This document shows, in pieces, positions 1 through 7,813 of a stretch of DNA of 34,378 nt. The notes beneath the pieces are model-generated. The model did not search any database and had not been told where the DNA came from. It saw only the letters and a program-made list of their open reading frames with translations. The stretch covers positions 1 through 34,378 of the forward strand of contig JAJFVB010000142.1 in assembly GCA_021372055.1 (NCBI GenBank), given 5' to 3'. This DNA comes from Desulfobacteraceae bacterium (GTDB lineage Bacteria; Desulfobacterota; Syntrophobacteria; Syntrophobacterales; Syntrophobacteraceae). Position 1 is the first letter of the stretch; each line of letters starts with the position of its first letter. The position numbers and the translations under genes are program-made.

Positions 1-307
1 AAGGCCTGCAACCATCTTGTTAACAAAAATGCACTCAGGGTTGTCGTCAATTACCCTCCCCGGACCGTCGTCATCTTCATGCGACGGACCTGCCCTCAAA
101 GGAGCTTTCACCCCGGGAAGATAAACGGATGGAAGGCCGACCCCTTCCGGCAGAAACCTCGGACGACCGGCCCAGGCTGAATCGCGGCGCTCCGGCCTTA
201 CAGCCTCGCGGCTTGTCGCCCCCCCCCCCGAGAAATTTCGGGAACCTTTTTCCGGCATTCCTGTCAAAGAGGGTAAAGCAGTCAAACTCTCACTAGAAAG
301 GGCACCC
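1..307. other. Non-coding stretch upstream of the VIT/VWA gene
   Basis: I see no convincing gene here on either strand. It contains a small hairpin (CCGTCG/CGACGG arms, about 65-87) and an uninterrupted run of 11 C residues at 219-229. The AAAGGG at about 297-302, just before the ATG at 308, is a plausible ribosome binding site for the next gene. No clear promoter hexamers were found. Confidence 0.5.
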
Positions 308-2668
308 ATGAAACTGTCGTCCACACATTCCATAAGAGCGATTTCCCTTGCGTTGGGAATTCTTTTCGTTTTGGCCTGGATTGAAAGCTCCCGGGCAATG
401 GTCCCCTCGCGCGAATCCGAAGACAAGACTCTGTCGCCCTACTTTTTCGTTCAGTCCTCCGACCCCGATCTGGATCAGCTTCCCCTTAAGTCTACGTCGG
501 CAGCCGTGAATATCTCGGGCATCATTGCCGATGTGAGCGTGACGCAGGTTTACAAAAACGAGGGCAAAAAAGCTCTTGAAGCCGTTTACGTCTTCCCGGC
601 ATCCACGCGCGCGGCCGTCTACGGAATGAAGATGACCATCGGCGACAGGACCATCGTGGCAAAGATCGACAAACGCGCCGAAGCGCGAAAGGCCTATGAA
701 CAGGCCAAGGCCGAAGGAAAAAGCGCTTCATTGCTCGAACAGCAGCGGCCAAACGTTTTCCGGATGAACATCGCCAATATCCTTCCGGGGGATGTGATCA
801 CGACCGAATTGCGCTACACCGAGCTTCTCGTCCCGACCGAAGGCGTCTACGAATTCGTCTATCCCACCGTGGTCGGACCCCGGTATTCGAATCAACCTGC
901 CGCCGGGGCTTCTCCTTCCGATACCTGGACCCGGAACCCCTACCTGCACGAGGGTGAACCGCCCCGGAATACCTTCGACATAAAGGTCAATCTGGCATCG
1001 GGAGTACCCATCCGCGAGATGACCTGCTCGACCCACAAGACCAATATCCATTATCGCGACAAGGCCACGGCGGTTGTCGAGCTTGACCCAGCGGACAAGT
1101 ACGCCGGCAACCGGGACTACATCCTCAAGTACCGGCTCACCGGTGATAAGATCGAATCGGGCATGCTTCTTTTCGAAGGCCAAAAGGAGAATTATTTCCT
1201 CCTCATGATGCAGCCCCCGAAGCGCCCCTCGGGCGAGGCCCTCCCGCCCCGGGAATACGTTTTCATCATCGATGTTTCGGGCTCCATGAACGGCTATCCA
1301 CTCGACATCACCAAGAAACTGTTCAAGGATCTCGCTGCCGGACTGCGGCCGGGCGACTTCTTCAATGTCCTGTTTTTCTCCGGCGGATCAGACGTCCTCG
1401 CGGAGCGGTCCCTGCCGGCCACCCCCGAGAACCTCAAGCGCGCCGTCGCCATGATGGAGTCGCGCCGCGGCTCGGGAGGAACGGAACTGCTTCCCGCAAT
1501 CGAACGCATGCTCAGGCTCCCGAAGACCCCGGGCGTCTCTCGCTCTTTTATCATAGCCACGGACGGATATGTCTCGGTCGAACCGGAAGTTTTCGACCTC
1601 ATGCGCAAAGGCCTGGGCGATTCCAACTTTTTCGCCTTCGGAATCGGCACCAGCGTTAATCGGCATCTCATCGAGGGCATGGCGCGCATCGGCGCCGGAG
1701 AACCTTTCGTGATAACCTCCGCCTCCGAGGCCCCGGCCAAGGCGGAAAAGTTCCGTCAGTATATTCAGAACCCCCTTCTCACCCAGATCAAACTCGACTT
1801 CGGAACCTTTGAGGCCTACGACGTGGAGCCTTCCGGGGTGCCCGATCTCTTTGCGCAACGCCCCGTCATGATTTTTGGAAAATGGAAGGGAAAACCTCAG
1901 GGAAAGGCAACTCTGACCGGTACGAGCGGCAAGGCCAGGTTCAGCACCACGGTCGACATCTCCGGTGTGAAAGCTCTTCCGGAAAACTCCGCGCTGCAAT
2001 ACCTGTGGGCACGCTCCCGCATAGCGCAGCTTTCCGACTACAACAATCTGCAGCCAAACGACGCCAGGGTGGCCCAGATAACCGAACTCGGGCTCAACTA
2101 CAGCCTGCTCACCGCCTACACATCCTTCGTGGCCATCGATTCAGAAATCCGCCGCAAGGAGGGCGACCTCGCCACTGTAGAGCAGCCACTCCCGCTGCCC
2201 GAAGGTGTCTCGGACCTTGCTGTCGGAAATGCCGCGCAGTACCGGGTGATGGCAGCACCCGCCCCGGGATTTGCCAGGGGCGCAGGGGGAAAATCGCTCG
2301 CGCGGCTGCCGGAAAGAACGGAGTCCGGAACGAAGGAAAACCTCCCGGCTCGGGAAAAACCCTCGGTCGCCCCTTCCATAACGGTCGAGACTCTGAGTGT
2401 TGCGGGAAAACCGGGTAAGGCGATGGTCAGGGAGTTTTTCGAGGCGCACAGGGCCGAACTGCTCGCCTGCATGGGAAACGCCGGGACCGGGTCGCGGAAA
2501 GTGCAAATCAAGTGGACCATCGACGCGGACGGAACGGTCAAAAATATCGTGATTCCGATTGCAGGCCTGTCGAAATGCTGGACCGAGCTGATGAGCAGGT
2601 GGGTCTTTCAGCCGCCGCAGGACGGCAGGAAGGCGACCGTCTCCATGACGGTAACGATCACATTCTAG
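308..2668 (+). CDS. Exported VIT and von Willebrand factor A domain protein with AgmX/TonB-like C-terminus
   Basis: This 786-residue protein starts with a Sec signal peptide (basic start, hydrophobic core, probable cleavage after SSRA near residue 30). Residues about 55-185 match a VIT domain (inter-alpha-trypsin inhibitor type). Residues about 315-490 are a VWA domain with a complete metal-ion-dependent adhesion site: D322-x-S324-x-S326, T392 and D419. The last 85 residues resemble the AgmX/PglI C-terminal, TonB-like fold: they have paired Cys residues (LLACMG and LSKCW), a DADGTVKNI strand and a final W-V-F-Q-P-P segment. By family knowledge VIT-VWA proteins are extracytoplasmic, often surface or complex-forming, with divalent-metal-dependent ligand binding. 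The substrate is unknown. It is monocistronic and is followed by a strong terminator. The start is fixed by the signal peptide and a nearby AAAGGG. Confidence 0.88.
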   Translation: MKLSSTHSIRAISLALGILFVLAWIESSRAMVPSRESEDKTLSPYFFVQSSDPDLDQLPLKSTSAAVNISGIIADVSVTQVYKNEGKKALEAVYVFPASTRAAVYGMKMTIGDRTIVAKIDKRAEARKAYEQAKAEGKSASLLEQQRPNVFRMNIANILPGDVITTELRYTELLVPTEGVYEFVYPTVVGPRYSNQPAAGASPSDTWTRNPYLHEGEPPRNTFDIKVNLASGVPIREMTCSTHKTNIHYRDKATAVVELDPADKYAGNRDYILKYRLTGDKIESGMLLFEGQKENYFLLMMQPPKRPSGEALPPREYVFIIDVSGSMNGYPLDITKKLFKDLAAGLRPGDFFNVLFFSGGSDVLAERSLPATPENLKRAVAMMESRRGSGGTELLPAIERMLRLPKTPGVSRSFIIATDGYVSVEPEVFDLMRKGLGDSNFFAFGIGTSVNRHLIEGMARIGAGEPFVITSASEAPAKAEKFRQYIQNPLLTQIKLDFGTFEAYDVEPSGVPDLFAQRPVMIFGKWKGKPQGKATLTGTSGKARFSTTVDISGVKALPENSALQYLWARSRIAQLSDYNNLQPNDARVAQITELGLNYSLLTAYTSFVAIDSEIRRKEGDLATVEQPLPLPEGVSDLAVGNAAQYRVMAAPAPGFARGAGGKSLARLPERTESGTKENLPAREKPSVAPSITVETLSVAGKPGKAMVREFFEAHRAELLACMGNAGTGSRKVQIKWTIDADGTVKNIVIPIAGLSKCWTELMSRWVFQPPQDGRKATVSMTVTITF

Positions 2669-2715
2669 CAAGGCTTCATCGGGGAGGCTTCCGTCGGCTC
2701 CCCGGATCGCACAAA

Positions 2716-2758
2716 GGAAAAAGCCGGCATCGCGTGCGCGCCGATGCCGGCTTTTTCC
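2716..2758. terminator. Strong bidirectional intrinsic terminator
   Basis: Perfect 17-bp inverted repeat: the left arm is 2716-2732 (GGAAAAAGCCGGCATCG) and the right arm 2742-2758, with a 9-nt loop. The arms end in A and T runs, so the hairpin is followed by a U-tract on both strands. It can end the VIT/VWA transcript from the left and minus-strand transcription from the right. Confidence 0.9.
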
Positions 2759-2795
2759 TATTTGTATGACTATCGGCTAAAATGCTGTAGCATAT

Positions 2796-2906
2796 TCAGG
2801 AGATGCAACGATCCTCCCTCCCCAGCAGGAGGATCTCAATTTCTTCGGGGCTCGGTTCTCGATTCCTTGTTTCTTCCCTGGCAGCTTTTGCGAGTTTCTT
2901 TTCCAT
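2796..2906 (-). CDS. Possible small protein, 36 residues, unknown function
   Basis: A short minus-strand ORF begins at the ATG at 2906 with AGGAG six bases upstream and ends in TGA. The product is highly charged, starting MEKKLAKAAREETRNRE and continuing with an acidic, leucine-containing half; there is no membrane segment. It sits in an AT-rich gap between the M42 peptidase gene and the bidirectional terminator, whose minus-strand U-tract lies about 40 bases beyond the stop. A good ribosome binding site and a matched terminator support it; its small size and lack of a recognised family weaken it. It could equally be a chance ORF. Confidence 0.35.
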   Translation of the reverse strand: MEKKLAKAAREETRNREPSPEEIEILLLGREDRCIS

Positions 2907-3035
2907 GGGTGTCTCCTGTTATATTCAATACACGTTATTGTTTGCGTTTTATTCTCTGCTGCACCGCAAGTTAATCATTGCACTAAATAAGTCAACGAGA
3001 AAAGAGCGCAAGGAAACGAAATCCCACCATTACTA

Positions 3036-4103
3036 TCAAACCCGTGTGAATCCTTCCACCACATCGCTATCGAGCGAGGCGACCAAAGCGGTCAAGAGCT
3101 TCAAGGTCCTGTCGTAGTCCTGCCTGTTGATTATTCCATGATGGGAGTGGATGTGGCGCGCGGGAACTCCCAGCACGATCGTCGGCACACCGGTCCCGTG
3201 CAGGTGAATCCGCCCTCCGTCCGTCGATCCTCCGGTCCAGGCGGAGTACTGCAGCGGGATTCCCAACTCTTTTGCCGTATCAACGACAAGGTCGCGGAAA
3301 GCAAGATTTGAGATCATTTTGGATTCGAGCAAAACGAGCGCCGGGCCTCCACCGAGTTTTGTGCTCGACTCTTCGGGCTTGATCCCGGGAACGTCGCCGC
3401 AGAAATCGATTTCGAGCACGATTGCGGCATCGGGCCGCACCAGTTCGGCGCACGTCTTCGCACCTCGCAGGCCGACCTCTTCCATGGTTGTGGCGGCGCC
3501 TACCAGGACATTGGGATGCGGCGTTCGGGCAAAATGACTCATCGCCTCGATTACGAGCGCGAGACCGACCCTGTCGTCAAAGGCCTTGCCGATATAGGCG
3601 CTCCCGCCCAGAATGGGCACGAAGGAGGCGTCAGGGACCACGGGGTCCCCGATCCGGACTCCCGCGCTTTCCGCCTGTTCCCTTGCGCTCGCTCCTATGT
3701 CGATATACATGCTTTTCGCTTCAACCGGCTTCTTCCTTTCATCATCCGTGAGCAGATGCGGAGGCTTGGCGCCGATCACGCCCGGCAGATCGCCACGGTT
3801 GGTTTTGACGAGCACCCGCTGGCCGAGCAACACGGGCCCCCACCAGCCACCGAGCGGGATGAATCGCAACACGCCCTGCTCCGCGATGTGATTCACCATG
3901 AGGCCGACCTCATCGAGATGCGCGGCCAGCATTACGCGCGGGCCGCTACCGTCCTGCGTGCAGGCGATGCTGCCGACGTTATCCCGGTCCATCCGGCCCA
4001 AGGGTTCAAGATGCCTGCGCACCACTGCGCGGATCTCGGCCTCATAGCCGGGAATCCCGTGTGCTTCGGAAAGCTCTTTTAACAGTTGCTCCGTACGGTC
4101 CAT
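3036..4103 (-). CDS. M42 family metallo-aminopeptidase (glutamyl aminopeptidase/FrvX type)
   Basis: This 355-residue cytosolic protein has the M42 dinuclear metal-site signatures in order: AAHLDEVG (H62, D64), FDDRVG near residue 176, TMEEVG near 208 (catalytic Glu then ligand Glu), EIDFCGD near 232, and RHIHSHHG near 317-322. The length is normal for the family (about 340-360). M42 enzymes are large cytosolic aminopeptidases, often tetrahedral dodecamers, that trim peptides released by proteolysis. Which residues they cleave cannot be read from the sequence. The start at 4103 has a purine-rich GGGGGTGG upstream and gives a complete N-terminus. The gene is alone on this strand, facing the VIT/VWA gene convergently. 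Confidence 0.93.
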   Translation of the reverse strand: MDRTEQLLKELSEAHGIPGYEAEIRAVVRRHLEPLGRMDRDNVGSIACTQDGSGPRVMLAAHLDEVGLMVNHIAEQGVLRFIPLGGWWGPVLLGQRVLVKTNRGDLPGVIGAKPPHLLTDDERKKPVEAKSMYIDIGASAREQAESAGVRIGDPVVPDASFVPILGGSAYIGKAFDDRVGLALVIEAMSHFARTPHPNVLVGAATTMEEVGLRGAKTCAELVRPDAAIVLEIDFCGDVPGIKPEESSTKLGGGPALVLLESKMISNLAFRDLVVDTAKELGIPLQYSAWTGGSTDGGRIHLHGTGVPTIVLGVPARHIHSHHGIINRQDYDRTLKLLTALVASLDSDVVEGFTRV

Positions 4104-4131
4104 GTTTCCACCCCCAATTGTCTTTTCCGGC

Positions 4132-4157
4132 GGCCGGATTGGCCTTCCGGCCTTTTT
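4132..4157 (+). terminator. Terminator-like hairpin upstream of the hybrid kinase
   Basis: GGCCGGA (4132-4138) pairs with TCCGGCC (4146-4152) around a 7-nt loop and is followed by TTTTT (4153-4157) on the plus strand. No plus-strand gene ends nearby, so it may insulate the following promoter from read-through or antisense transcription. Confidence 0.45.
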
Positions 4158-4169
4158 GCACCATCCTGC

Positions 4170-4198
4170 TTGTCAACGCTATATCTCATGGATACTAT
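4170..4198 (+). promoter_or_regulatory. Candidate sigma-70 promoter for the hybrid histidine kinase
   Basis: TTGTCA (4170-4175), a 17-base spacer and TACTAT (4193-4198) fit the -35/-10 consensus well, with ideal spacing. The predicted transcript would have a leader of about 260 bases before the ATG at 4467. I recognise nothing specific in that leader. The gene-free stretch 4104-4466 holds only this promoter and the preceding hairpin. Confidence 0.5.
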
Positions 4199-4466
4199 TT
4201 CATTGCAATTTATTGCCCGTATGAAAGATAATCGGACAAACGTGCGACAGAGGATCAGAGGACATATTTGCCGGACTTAGCGGCAAGAGTGCTTTTTGTT
4301 TGCCGCAATCGTCGCCAATCTCTTGCTCAAATCCGTTTACCGACGCTTTCGCGACCGTATGGCACTCACGCCCGACGGCCCTGTATCCTTTCGTCCGAAT
4401 TTGTCCTTTCACGCAAGTCGCTTACAGGTCCCTTCACGACGGACGAACCCGTCGAGGCAGCGTGCG

Positions 4467-7028
4467 ATGAAGACAAGCAACCGCCTCAGTGTGCTCCTCA
4501 TCGAAGATAGAGAAGACGACTATCTGCTCGTGAAAGGATTGCTTGAGCTCGCTTCGTTCACGGTATTCACGCTCCACAGGATTGATTCTTTCGATGCCGG
4601 CATAGAGGCCGCCGCCCGCTCCGGCTGCGATGCCTGCCTGCTCTATTCCCGGATCGAGGGCCGGTCCGGTCTGGAGTTCCTGAACGAGGCAAATGCAAAA
4701 GGGTGCAACGCGCCGGTGATCCTCCTCACCAATGACGAAAGCTCCCGAAGCTGTCTTGCCGCTTTTCAGGCCGGTGCTGCGGACTGTATCGACAAGGATC
4801 GGACCGACGCGGAGGCGTTGGAGCGTTCCATCACGCACGCGGTCGAGCGCAGAAGGGCCGAATGGGAGTTTCGCCATCACGCAGGCATGCTTGCCAAAAC
4901 GGTGGGGGAGCAAAGCGCGCAGCTCCGGGAAGCCAACCGGCTCCTGGCCGAAGAGGCCCGCCGCCGCGAAGAGGCCGAACTGGCGCTGAAGGCAAGCGAC
5001 GAAAAGCTCACGTCCCTGATCGAGAGCACATGGGACATTGTCTTTACGCTGACTCCCGAGGGTGTTGTCGAATCGCTGAATTCCGCCTTCGAACGCACGC
5101 TCGGCTGGAGAGCGGGCGAATGGATCGGCAGAGATGCATTCGAACTGATTCGGCAGGAGGACCGGAAAGACTTCCGTGAATTCCTCGGGAAGATTTGCGA
5201 AGGCGAAGCGGTGCATCCCATTCAGGCGCGTTTGCGCACCTGCCCGGACTCTTCAAAGGCGTTCGAATTTTCCCTTGCCGCCCAAGTCCCGGGGAATCCG
5301 AGACGGCTTATCTGCCGTGCTCGCGAAGTTCCCGTGGCGCCACGGCCGGACACTCAGACGGTTGAAGAGAATGCGCTTCTCAAAAACGTCCTGGAGTCCC
5401 TCCCCTACCCCTGCTACGTCATCGACGCGGAAGACTTCAGCATTCTTCTGGCAAATTCGGCAGCCGTCTCGGGAGGTCTTCCAGCGGGCACCAGATGCCA
5501 CGATTTTTTCCACCGGAGCCCCGTCCCCTGCAAAGGGGAAAAATACAACTGCCCTCTGCTGGAGATAAAGCAGTCGAAGCGTCCGATCGTTTTAGAACAC
5601 GTACACTCCGATCAGAACGGGGTCCGTCACATCGAAATCCGTGCCTATCCCATTTTGGATGAAAACGGAGCGGTCTCCAAAATAGTCGAATACTGCCTGG
5701 ACATCACAGACAGGAAAGAAATGGAGGAGAACCTCCGATTGGCCCGCGAGGAACTGGAGCACAGGGTCGAACTTCGCACGGCCGAACTCGCATCGGCCAA
5801 CATGGCTCTCCAGTATGAAATCGCGGAGCGCCGCCGGGTGGAAGCCGCTCTGAGATTCGACGAAAAACGGCTTGAAGCATTGCTGCAGTTGAGCCGGATG
5901 GCCTGGACCTCGGAGATGGAGATAGCCGAATATGTCCTTGAACAGGAGGTCAGGCTTACCCGCAGCAAAATCGGGTCTATCGGATTTCTCGATGAGGACG
6001 AAAAGGTCTTCACCCTCCGCGCATGGTCCGGGGAAGTGAGGGAGCATTGCGGAATCCTTCGAACATCGGCCCATTTCGAGATTGAAAACTCCGGCATCTG
6101 GGCGGACGCCGTCAGAAGGCGCGCCCCGGTGATTGTGAACGGGTACTCAACGGAAGGAAGAACGGGGCCGGGACTGCCGCCGGACCACATGCCGATCGAG
6201 AGGTTCATGAGCATTCCCGTCATCGACGGAAACCGGATCACCGCTCTGGCCATGGTCGCAAACAAGGAGCGGGATTACGATCAATCCGACGTGCGGCAGC
6301 TCACCCTTCTCATGGACGGGATGTGGAAGCTGATCGAGCACAACCGGTCGCTAAAGGCGCTGAAGGAAAGCGAGAACCTGGCAGGTATCGGCAGCGCTCT
6401 TTCGGTTGTCGCCCATGACATCAAGACGCCCCTGATCGCGATAGGCGGTTTTGCGCGGCTGGTGCAAAGCCATCTCGGAAAGGATCACCGGGATTGGGAA
6501 AAGATGGAGATAATACTGAGCGAAACGACCAGGCTCGAAAAGATGGTCAAGGACATGCTCGATTTTTCGAAGCCGCTGGCCCTGGAGGTGTCCGCGGAGG
6601 AAATAGGGGCTCTGATAGACGAATGTTTCGAAATTACCAACACGCTCGCTCAGGCGAAAGGCATCGAACTGAGGTCCGTGGTTCCCACCCGCATCCCCCC
6701 GGTGCACCTTGACCGCAGCAGGATGAAGCAGGCTCTGATAAATCTGCTGACAAACGCGATCCAGGCTTCACCGGACGGTGAAACCGTGGCGGTCCGTTCC
6801 CGTGTAAAGGATACCGACCTGGTGGTTGAAGTAATCGATGCCGGTTGCGGCATACCGGCGATAGTGCGCAAGAATATCTTTTCTCCCTTTTTCACGACGA
6901 AAAAGGAGGGAACGGGGCTCGGGCTTTCGATAGTGAGGAAAATAGTCGAGGCTCACAGGGGGAAAGTCGATATCCTCGATAACGTGGGCAACGGCATCAC
7001 CTTCAGGATCATGCTTCCCATCCGATAG
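4467..7028 (+). CDS. Hybrid sensor histidine kinase: pseudo-receiver, PAS, PAS, GAF, HisKA, HATPase
   Basis: This 853-residue cytoplasmic protein has no membrane segments. Domains in order: an N-terminal response-regulator receiver (about 8-125), a coiled linker, PAS (about 170-285), a second PAS (about 305-425) with a Cys/His-rich insertion, a second coiled coil, GAF (about 480-620), HisKA with H650 in AHDIKTPL, and HATPase_c with the N-box, DAGCGI and GTGLGLS glycine boxes. The kinase core looks intact. In the receiver the acidic pair (E13/D14, D17/D18), the TNDES threonine region and the DKD lysine remain, but the expected phospho-acceptor Asp is Tyr60, so phosphorylation there is unlikely. 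The same frame is open upstream to 4296, but 4467 starts exactly at the receiver fold and has GAGG upstream. No partner regulator is adjacent, and the ligand is unknown. Confidence 0.9.
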   Translation: MKTSNRLSVLLIEDREDDYLLVKGLLELASFTVFTLHRIDSFDAGIEAAARSGCDACLLYSRIEGRSGLEFLNEANAKGCNAPVILLTNDESSRSCLAAFQAGAADCIDKDRTDAEALERSITHAVERRRAEWEFRHHAGMLAKTVGEQSAQLREANRLLAEEARRREEAELALKASDEKLTSLIESTWDIVFTLTPEGVVESLNSAFERTLGWRAGEWIGRDAFELIRQEDRKDFREFLGKICEGEAVHPIQARLRTCPDSSKAFEFSLAAQVPGNPRRLICRAREVPVAPRPDTQTVEENALLKNVLESLPYPCYVIDAEDFSILLANSAAVSGGLPAGTRCHDFFHRSPVPCKGEKYNCPLLEIKQSKRPIVLEHVHSDQNGVRHIEIRAYPILDENGAVSKIVEYCLDITDRKEMEENLRLAREELEHRVELRTAELASANMALQYEIAERRRVEAALRFDEKRLEALLQLSRMAWTSEMEIAEYVLEQEVRLTRSKIGSIGFLDEDEKVFTLRAWSGEVREHCGILRTSAHFEIENSGIWADAVRRRAPVIVNGYSTEGRTGPGLPPDHMPIERFMSIPVIDGNRITALAMVANKERDYDQSDVRQLTLLMDGMWKLIEHNRSLKALKESENLAGIGSALSVVAHDIKTPLIAIGGFARLVQSHLGKDHRDWEKMEIILSETTRLEKMVKDMLDFSKPLALEVSAEEIGALIDECFEITNTLAQAKGIELRSVVPTRIPPVHLDRSRMKQALINLLTNAIQASPDGETVAVRSRVKDTDLVVEVIDAGCGIPAIVRKNIFSPFFTTKKEGTGLGLSIVRKIVEAHRGKVDILDNVGNGITFRIMLPIR

Positions 7029-7076
7029 CCGGTTTCGCGAGAGGATTGAATCCCCGCGCAGTCGATATCCCCAAGC

Positions 7077-7104
7077 TTGAATTTTGCCGGAGTTAGTTTA
7101 TATT
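7077..7104 (+). promoter_or_regulatory. Candidate sigma-70 promoter for the DUF1573 lipoprotein
   Basis: TTGAAT (7077-7082), a 16-base spacer and TATATT (7099-7104) lie in the gap after the kinase stop. Initiation would fall near 7111, giving a leader of about 78 bases before the ATG at 7189. This suggests that the TGA-interrupted gene is transcribed in its own right. Confidence 0.45.
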
Positions 7105-7188
7105 GTCCCTCGAATTCGAGATGCTTTTCTTCGCACGGGAAGGTTCGTACTACTGCTTCGCTCACGCGATCTGGGAGAAAAAAGATTC

Positions 7189-7707
7189 ATGAAACGGTTG
7201 GGCGTGGCGGCGTGGATGGTTTTATTCTTTGTTGCGGGCTGTGCTCACCAGGGTTCATCGGGCAGCTTTTTCCAACGTTTCCTTGCCTTTTGCCATATCG
7301 CTTCTCCGCAGAAGGCAAAAACCGCAGAGGTATGCCTTCTCGACCCCGCATCGTACATTCCCGAACCTTCAGCCGCACCCGCATCTCAAGACAAACCGCC
7401 CGTTGCGGAAGTTCCCGTCACTTCGCATGACTTCGGGAACCTCTCCGAATCGGACGATTATATCCACAAGTTCCGTGTCCGAAACACGGGCAAATCCATC
7501 CTGAACATCAAGAAGGTTGTCCCCGGCTGAGGAAGTACGGTCGCCCAGTTCGACAGGGCTATTCCTCCGGGCGGGGAGGGAACGATCACATTGAGGCTGA
7601 ACCCGAAAGCATGCTCGGGCAAAACGGAAAAATCGGTCCTTGTAACCTGCAACGATCCTAAGAAGCCCTATTTCATTCTCATCCTCCGGGGCCAAAGCAA
7701 CAGCTGA
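7189..7707 (+). CDS. DUF1573 lipoprotein, candidate selenoprotein with in-frame TGA (Sec114)
   Basis: The frame starts at the ATG at 7189 with GGGAG upstream. It encodes a lipoprotein signal ending in the lipobox FVAGC (lipidated Cys18), then a low-complexity linker and a DUF1573 domain from about residue 78. The frame meets TGA at 7528-7530 and then continues to a TGA at 7705-7707. On both sides the sequence fits DUF1573: HDFGNL, a [11 protein letters not shown] strand, then after the [25 protein letters not shown] and a CNDPKKP turn. In this family the site is normally SCGCT. Here it reads G-(TGA)-G-S-T, so the TGA replaces the first Cys and Ser the second. I read it as selenocysteine in a 172-residue cell-envelope protein. 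A pseudogene or sequencing error is the alternative. The function of DUF1573 proteins is poorly defined. It has its own promoter and precedes cysC. Confidence 0.72.
7528..7567 (+). promoter_or_regulatory. Candidate bacterial SECIS hairpin directly after the TGA
   Basis: GAGGAA (7529-7534, overlapping the TGA) pairs perfectly with TTCCTC (7562-7567). Inside this, GCCC (7543-7546) pairs with GGGC (7556-7559) around a 9-base loop, AGTTCGACA. The loop starts 16 bases after the TGA and has G at its second position. Known bacterial SECIS elements sit within about 16-37 bases of the UGA and carry a G in the first two loop bases. GTCG (7540-7543) with CGAC (7551-7554) is a competing inner stem. The pairing was found by eye, not by folding software. 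Confidence 0.5.
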
Positions 7708-7742
7708 GCGCAGAAATCCTTATGACAACGACATTCTTGTTT

Positions 7743-7757
7743 CCGGTTCCCAACCGG
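7743..7757 (+). other. Small hairpin between the DUF1573 gene and cysC
   Basis: CCGGTT and AACCGG pair perfectly around CCC, followed by GC-rich sequence without a U-tract. It could stabilise the 3' end of the upstream message; it is not a canonical intrinsic terminator. Confidence 0.3.
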
Positions 7758-7813
7758 CCGCCGGCAGCAGCCCCTACGCCGTTTCAATTCCGATCGCATA
7801 CCGGAGCCAATTG

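Noticed and set aside
7084..7530. The DUF1573 gene read as an ordinary 113- to 148-residue protein ending at 7530
   Set aside because: The conserved domain continues in the same frame for 58 codons past the TGA, and the TGA sits on the family's motif Cys. The upstream extension to 7084 lies before the lipoprotein signal and overlaps the promoter.
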